DNA from: Candidatus Barnesiella excrementavium
GTDB lineage: Bacteria; Bacteroidota; Bacteroidia; Bacteroidales; Barnesiellaceae
Direction of reading: 5' to 3'
Length of the DNA stretch: 34,828 nt
NCBI GenBank assembly: GCA_019115485.1
Contig: DXDM01000044.1
Coordinates: forward strand, 1-34,828
In this document: in pieces, positions 31,430-34,828 of the stretch
Layout of the letters: each line of letters opens with the position of its first letter
Position numbering within the stretch: the first letter of the stretch is position 1
Position numbers and translations under genes: made by a program
The notes under the pieces: model-generated
Databases searched by the model: none
The model's input: only the letters and a program-made list of their open reading frames with translations
Told to the model about the DNA's origin: nothing

Positions 31430-31465
31430 TTTTTCGGGAACGGTGCCGATACTTTTCCCGAAAAA
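31430..31465. repeat. Perfect 11-bp inverted repeat upstream of the susC promoter
   Basis: TTTTTCGGGAA (31430-31440) and TTCCCGAAAAA (31455-31465) are exact reverse complements separated by 14 bp. The repeat lies 17-52 bp before the predicted -33 element, a suitable place for a regulatory site. It is also able to form a hairpin. Confidence 0.5.
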
Positions 31466-31481
31466 CCGAGGTGGAGATGTG

Positions 31482-31510
31482 TTGAGGAAAGGCTCTTCAT
31501 TTTACCTTTG
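31482..31510 (+). promoter_or_regulatory. Promoter of the susC-type gene
   Basis: TTG at 31482-31484, an 18-nt spacer and TACCTTTG at 31503-31510 fit the Bacteroidales promoter pattern. Transcription would start near 31517, giving a leader of about 105 nt. Confidence 0.55.
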
Positions 31511-31622
31511 TCATATCTGATATTTTTTAATGAACCGGAAAAACACAAAAAATACCAACACACACATCGAAAATATTGTAGCAGTTTAGTATAGATTATT
31601 TAACCGTTTTAATACTGTAAAT

Positions 31623-34600
31623 ATGGTGAAAACACGAACGAGGACGGTTTGTTTCAACTCCCTGAAATCCTTGTGGGGCATAGTTCTGCTTATTGCTCTG
31701 CTGGTAGGGAGTTCAAATGAATTGGCTGCGTCTGAGCAGGTGGCACAGGGGCAGAAGAGTGTGAACAGTCAGACTTCGAAAAAGACGCTGACGGGGTTAG
31801 TAATGGATAGGAGTGGAGAGTCTATCCCGGGAGCCTCGGTGATGGTTAAGGGGACGTCGGTTGGAACAATGACCGATTTGGACGGCCGGTTCAGTTTAAG
31901 CGCTCCTGCTAATGCAAAGACTTTGATTGTTTCGTTTGTCGGAATGGATACCAAGGAGGTGCCCATCGGCAAGCGTACCGATTTCAAGATCGAACTGATA
32001 GAGTCGTCGGTAGGTTTGTCGGAGGTGGTTGTAGTTGGTTACGGCGCACAGAAGAAACAGAGTGTGGTAGGTGCTATTTCGCAGGTAAAGAGCGAAGACC
32101 TGCAACGTGCGTCGGGTGTAACCAATCTGGGACAGGCCTTGACCGGTATGCTGCCCGGTGTAACGACCACGCAGATAACCGGTATGCCGGGTGATGATGA
32201 CCCTACAATTTTAATTCGTGGTCAATCTACCTGGAACAATGCCCAACCGCTGATTCTTGTCGATGGAATAGAACGCCGTATGAATGATGTGGATATGAGC
32301 GAGGTCGAATCGGTTTCGGTCTTGAAAGATGCGTCGGCTACGGCCGTCTTTGGTGTGAAAGGTGCCGAGGGAGTTATCCTCATCACTACGAAGCGGGGAC
32401 AGGAAGGCAAGGCCAAATTTAATTTTTCGTCGAATGTGGGATTCAAGCTCTTGGCCAAGATGCCCGAGAAACTAGATTCATACTCGGCTTACATGTATCA
32501 GAATGCGGGAATTGAGCGGGAACTTCCGGCCAAGGAGGACAGCTGGTTGTATTATACACCTATGGATATAGTCAACCGGTACAGATACAGATTGTCGCCC
32601 TCCGATGAATATATCTATCCCGATGTCGATTGGACCGATGCCATGACCAAAGACTTCGGCCTTTCCCAGCGATATAATTTGAGTGTGAACGGAGGAACGA
32701 AATTTGTCAAATATTTCGGTTCGCTGGCATATACGAAGGAAGGCGATATCTTGAATTCGGGAGACCAGACCGGGTTGCCCTATAAATCACAATATGCTTA
32801 TGAACGATATAATTACCGGACCAATTTGGATTTCAACATAACGCCCTCTACGGTGTTCTCGGTCAATCTGGCCGGATATCTGGGTGTAAAGCATGGGACC
32901 TATGTGAGTTCGGAGTATGACTTGTGGAGAGCCTTCTACTATACGCCACCGGGAGTTTTCCCCGTGAAGCATGAAGATGGCACCTGGGGCTATACCGCAC
33001 TGAACTCCCAAATTGGCAACCCGGTGAAAACCTTGAATGCCAGTGGTGCCAAAAAGGAGAATACAACTCAGGTCAATACCGATTTTGTGTTGAAGCAGAA
33101 ACTCGATTTTATCACTCCGGGTTTGAGCGCGCAACTTTCGTTGTCGTATGACAATACCCTCTATTCCGAATCGGGAACACAGGGCAGCACGCTGTTGTCG
33201 AAATATATCGACCCCGAAACCGGCGAGGTTACCTACAACCCGGTCAAAGGTACCAATGAGTATGACTATGTGCTATCGCCCAATTATCATCACAGCGAGG
33301 TTGTAAATGTCTCTTCCACTGTACGGCGGTTGTTCTACCAGGCTCAACTGAATTATAGCCGGCGGTTTGGCCTTCACGACTTGGGCGTTACGGCTCTGCT
33401 TAATCGGGAAGAGTATGCCTCGGGCAGCATGTTCCCCCGCTATCGCGAAGACTGGGTAGGGCGTATTACCTACAATTACGATGACCGCTATCTGTTTGAG
33501 ACCAACGGTGCATACAACGGTTCCGAGAAATTCGGTAAAGGGTATCGTTTCGGATTTTTCCCGTCGTTGGCTGTGGGTTGGTTGCTCTCCAATGAAGAGT
33601 TCATCAATATCAGCTGGCTGGATAAATTGAAATTCCGCTACTCCATCGGTAAAGTGGGTAACGACAATTTCGAGGCTACCCGCTGGGCCTATGAGACCCA
33701 ATGGTCGGTAGACGATAATTATACGAAGTTTGGCCCCTGGTCGGAGAGTAGTCCTTACAAGCAATATCTGGAAAGTGTAGTCGGTAATCCCGACCTGCAA
33801 TGGGAGACTGCTATCAAGCAAAATCTGGGTGTCGAAATAGCCGTATTGAAAAACATGTTTTCTGTGAATTTAGACTTGTTCAAGGATAACCGGGATAAAA
33901 TCTTTTTGAGTGCGGGACAGCGGACCGTCCCCGACTACTTCGGGGCAAGTCCGGTTTCTGCCAACCTGGGAAAAACCGAGACAAAAGGTTTGGAGTTGGA
34001 GCTTAATTTCCATTATGCACATGCCAATGGCCTGAGCTACTGGGCTACTTACAGCTTTACGCATGCCAGGGATAAGGTGATTTATAAGGAAGATCCCGAA
34101 CTGTTGCCCGATTATCAAAAGAGCGAAGGTTTCCAGATAGACCAGACAAAGACTCTGATTAATGCCGGTTATATGACAAACTGGGACGATGTGTATGCCA
34201 GTGTGAAGGGTGATGTAAATAACAATTACCGACTCCCTGGTGATATGAATATCGTGGATTTTAATGGCGATGGTATCATCAATGATTATGACGAGGCCCC
34301 ATATGGTTATCCTTCCCGTCCGCAGAACACGTATAATATTGCTGCCGGGGTCGATTACAAGGGGTGGAGTTTCTCCATACAGTTCTACGGCGTGTATAAT
34401 ACGACACGTTCGCATAACTTCCAGACCACGACTGGCGCTACGACGTGTCCCTTGGTTTATGAATATTTGAATGATTACTGGACGCCCGCCAATCCCGATG
34501 CCCAGTGGAAAGCTCCCCGGTCGGGAACAGAAAGTTATTTAGGCTCACTGTCATATTTCGACGGGTCGTATCTGCGATTGAAGAATGTGGAACTGAGCTA

Positions 34601-34790
34601 TACATTCAATCAAGGTTGGGTAAAACGCCTGGGACTTGAATCCCTCAAACTCATCGTAGGAGGAAACAACTTGTGTTTCTGGTCTAAATTGCCCGAGGAT
34701 AGAGAGCAATCGGTTTATAACGGAGGCGGAACAGGCACGTTGTATCCCAATGTGAAGCGGGTAAATATCGGATTGAATGTAAGTTTCTAA
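31623..34790 (+). CDS. susC: SusC/RagA-family TonB-linked outer-membrane protein
   Basis: This 1055-residue protein is a SusC-type importer that works with a SusD lipoprotein to bring oligosaccharides (or peptides) across the outer membrane. A signal peptide (LWGIVLLIALLVGSSNELAAS) is followed by a CarboxypepD_reg-like domain at about 55-125 (LTGLVMDRSGESIPGASVMVKG), a TonB-box-like stretch (LSEVVVVGYGAQKKQ), and the plug (about 145-260) with ILIRGQSTWNNAQPLILVDG and the SusC hallmark SVLKDASATAVFGVKGAEGVILITTKRG. The remaining part is the barrel, ending in VKRVNIGLNVSF. ATG 31623 is the first good start after the promoter. It is divergent from a LacI-family gene and followed after 19 bp by another gene start. 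The substrate cannot be read from the sequence. Confidence 0.95.
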   Translation: MVKTRTRTVCFNSLKSLWGIVLLIALLVGSSNELAASEQVAQGQKSVNSQTSKKTLTGLVMDRSGESIPGASVMVKGTSVGTMTDLDGRFSLSAPANAKTLIVSFVGMDTKEVPIGKRTDFKIELIESSVGLSEVVVVGYGAQKKQSVVGAISQVKSEDLQRASGVTNLGQALTGMLPGVTTTQITGMPGDDDPTILIRGQSTWNNAQPLILVDGIERRMNDVDMSEVESVSVLKDASATAVFGVKGAEGVILITTKRGQEGKAKFNFSSNVGFKLLAKMPEKLDSYSAYMYQNAGIERELPAKEDSWLYYTPMDIVNRYRYRLSPSDEYIYPDVDWTDAMTKDFGLSQRYNLSVNGGTKFVKYFGSLAYTKEGDILNSGDQTGLPYKSQYAYERYNYRTNLDFNITPSTVFSVNLAGYLGVKHGTYVSSEYDLWRAFYYTPPGVFPVKHEDGTWGYTALNSQIGNPVKTLNASGAKKENTTQVNTDFVLKQKLDFITPGLSAQLSLSYDNTLYSESGTQGSTLLSKYIDPETGEVTYNPVKGTNEYDYVLSPNYHHSEVVNVSSTVRRLFYQAQLNYSRRFGLHDLGVTALLNREEYASGSMFPRYREDWVGRITYNYDDRYLFETNGAYNGSEKFGKGYRFGFFPSLAVGWLLSNEEFINISWLDKLKFRYSIGKVGNDNFEATRWAYETQWSVDDNYTKFGPWSESSPYKQYLESVVGNPDLQWETAIKQNLGVEIAVLKNMFSVNLDLFKDNRDKIFLSAGQRTVPDYFGASPVSANLGKTETKGLELELNFHYAHANGLSYWATYSFTHARDKVIYKEDPELLPDYQKSEGFQIDQTKTLINAGYMTNWDDVYASVKGDVNNNYRLPGDMNIVDFNGDGIINDYDEAPYGYPSRPQNTYNIAAGVDYKGWSFSIQFYGVYNTTRSHNFQTTTGATTCPLVYEYLNDYWTPANPDAQWKAPRSGTESYLGSLSYFDGSYLRLKNVELSYTFNQGWVKRLGLESLKLIVGGNNLCFWSKLPEDREQSVYNGGGTGTLYPNVKRVNIGLNVSF

Positions 34791-34809
34791 TCTTAAAGGG
34801 AAATATGAT

Positions 34810-34828
34810 ATGAAAAAGATAAAATTTA
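34810..34828 (+). CDS. Start of the next gene, probably susD (cut by window end)
   Basis: ATG at 34810 opens MKKIKF..., the beginning of a signal peptide, with AAAGGG 9-14 bases before it. Its place directly after a SusC gene makes a SusD-type surface lipoprotein likely, but only six codons are visible. Confidence 0.45.

Larger units (their letters stand above)
31235..31622. promoter_or_regulatory. 388-bp divergent control region, lacI-type gene / susC-type gene
   Basis: No gene is supported. It contains a minus-strand -7 candidate TATATTTG (31269-31276) for the regulator, the palindrome TGTTTAAACA (31323-31332), a long inverted repeat (31430-31465), and a plus-strand promoter (31482-31510) for the SusC gene. 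Confidence 0.55.

Noticed and set aside
31336..31563. A 75-codon minus-strand frame between the regulator and SusC genes
   Set aside because: It covers the susC promoter and the inverted repeat and shows no protein-like pattern.

Overview
The window reads as chromosomal DNA of a member of the Bacteroidales (Bacteroidota). The evidence is a SusC-type outer-membrane protein followed by the start of a probable SusD gene, two other TonB-dependent receptors, a DUF3575/Mfa2-type fimbrial cluster, promoters of the TTTG...TAnnTTTG class, and a giant secreted protein with a C-terminal tail of the type IX secretion class. The fairly GC-rich coding regions and the type IX tail would suit a Barnesiella-like or other non-Bacteroides genus, but the genus is a guess. 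I see no rRNA, tRNA, CRISPR array, insertion sequence or phage gene.

Layout, left to right. (1) 1-3966: an AlkZ-like winged-helix DNA glycosylase, then an exo-N-acetylmuramidase (NamZ/DUF1343) next to a sodium:solute symporter, probably a cell-wall amino-sugar scavenging pair. (2) 4013-6890: a histidine-rich small protein with its own promoter and a TonB receptor, ending in a clear terminator; probably metal or metal-complex uptake. (3) 6978-11516: DUF3575 protein, Mfa2/FimB-type lipoprotein and a DUF6562-type fimbrial subunit. (4) 11517-18572: a regulatory gap with hairpins and four direct repeats, then a 2205-residue FG-GAP/Fn3/PKD/Ig surface protein with a sorting tail. (5) 18671-24807, minus strand: a TonB receptor, and upstream of it a three-gene redox operon in the order polyferredoxin, Tat-type aldo/keto reductase with ferredoxin domain, cytoplasmic aldo/keto reductase-like protein with ferredoxin domain. 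(6) 25187-25819: a Nudix hydrolase. (7) 25948-30206: a TolC/HlyD/MFS tripartite efflux operon with a long leader. (8) 30236-34828: a LacI-family regulator divergent from a SusC gene and the first codons of a probable SusD, the edge of a glycan-utilisation locus.

The least ordinary part is the redox operon. Its first protein looks like a fusion of a NapH-like membrane ferredoxin with a NapG-like ferredoxin that keeps an internal twin-arginine motif. One partner reductase carries an export signal, and the other has lost two of the four aldo/keto reductase catalytic residues. Also worth attention are the four direct repeats before the giant gene, the duplicated propeller-Fn3-PKD architecture of its product, a 32-codon reading frame in the efflux leader, and an inverted repeat between the LacI and SusC genes. 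All functional statements come from reading the sequence; no searches were run.
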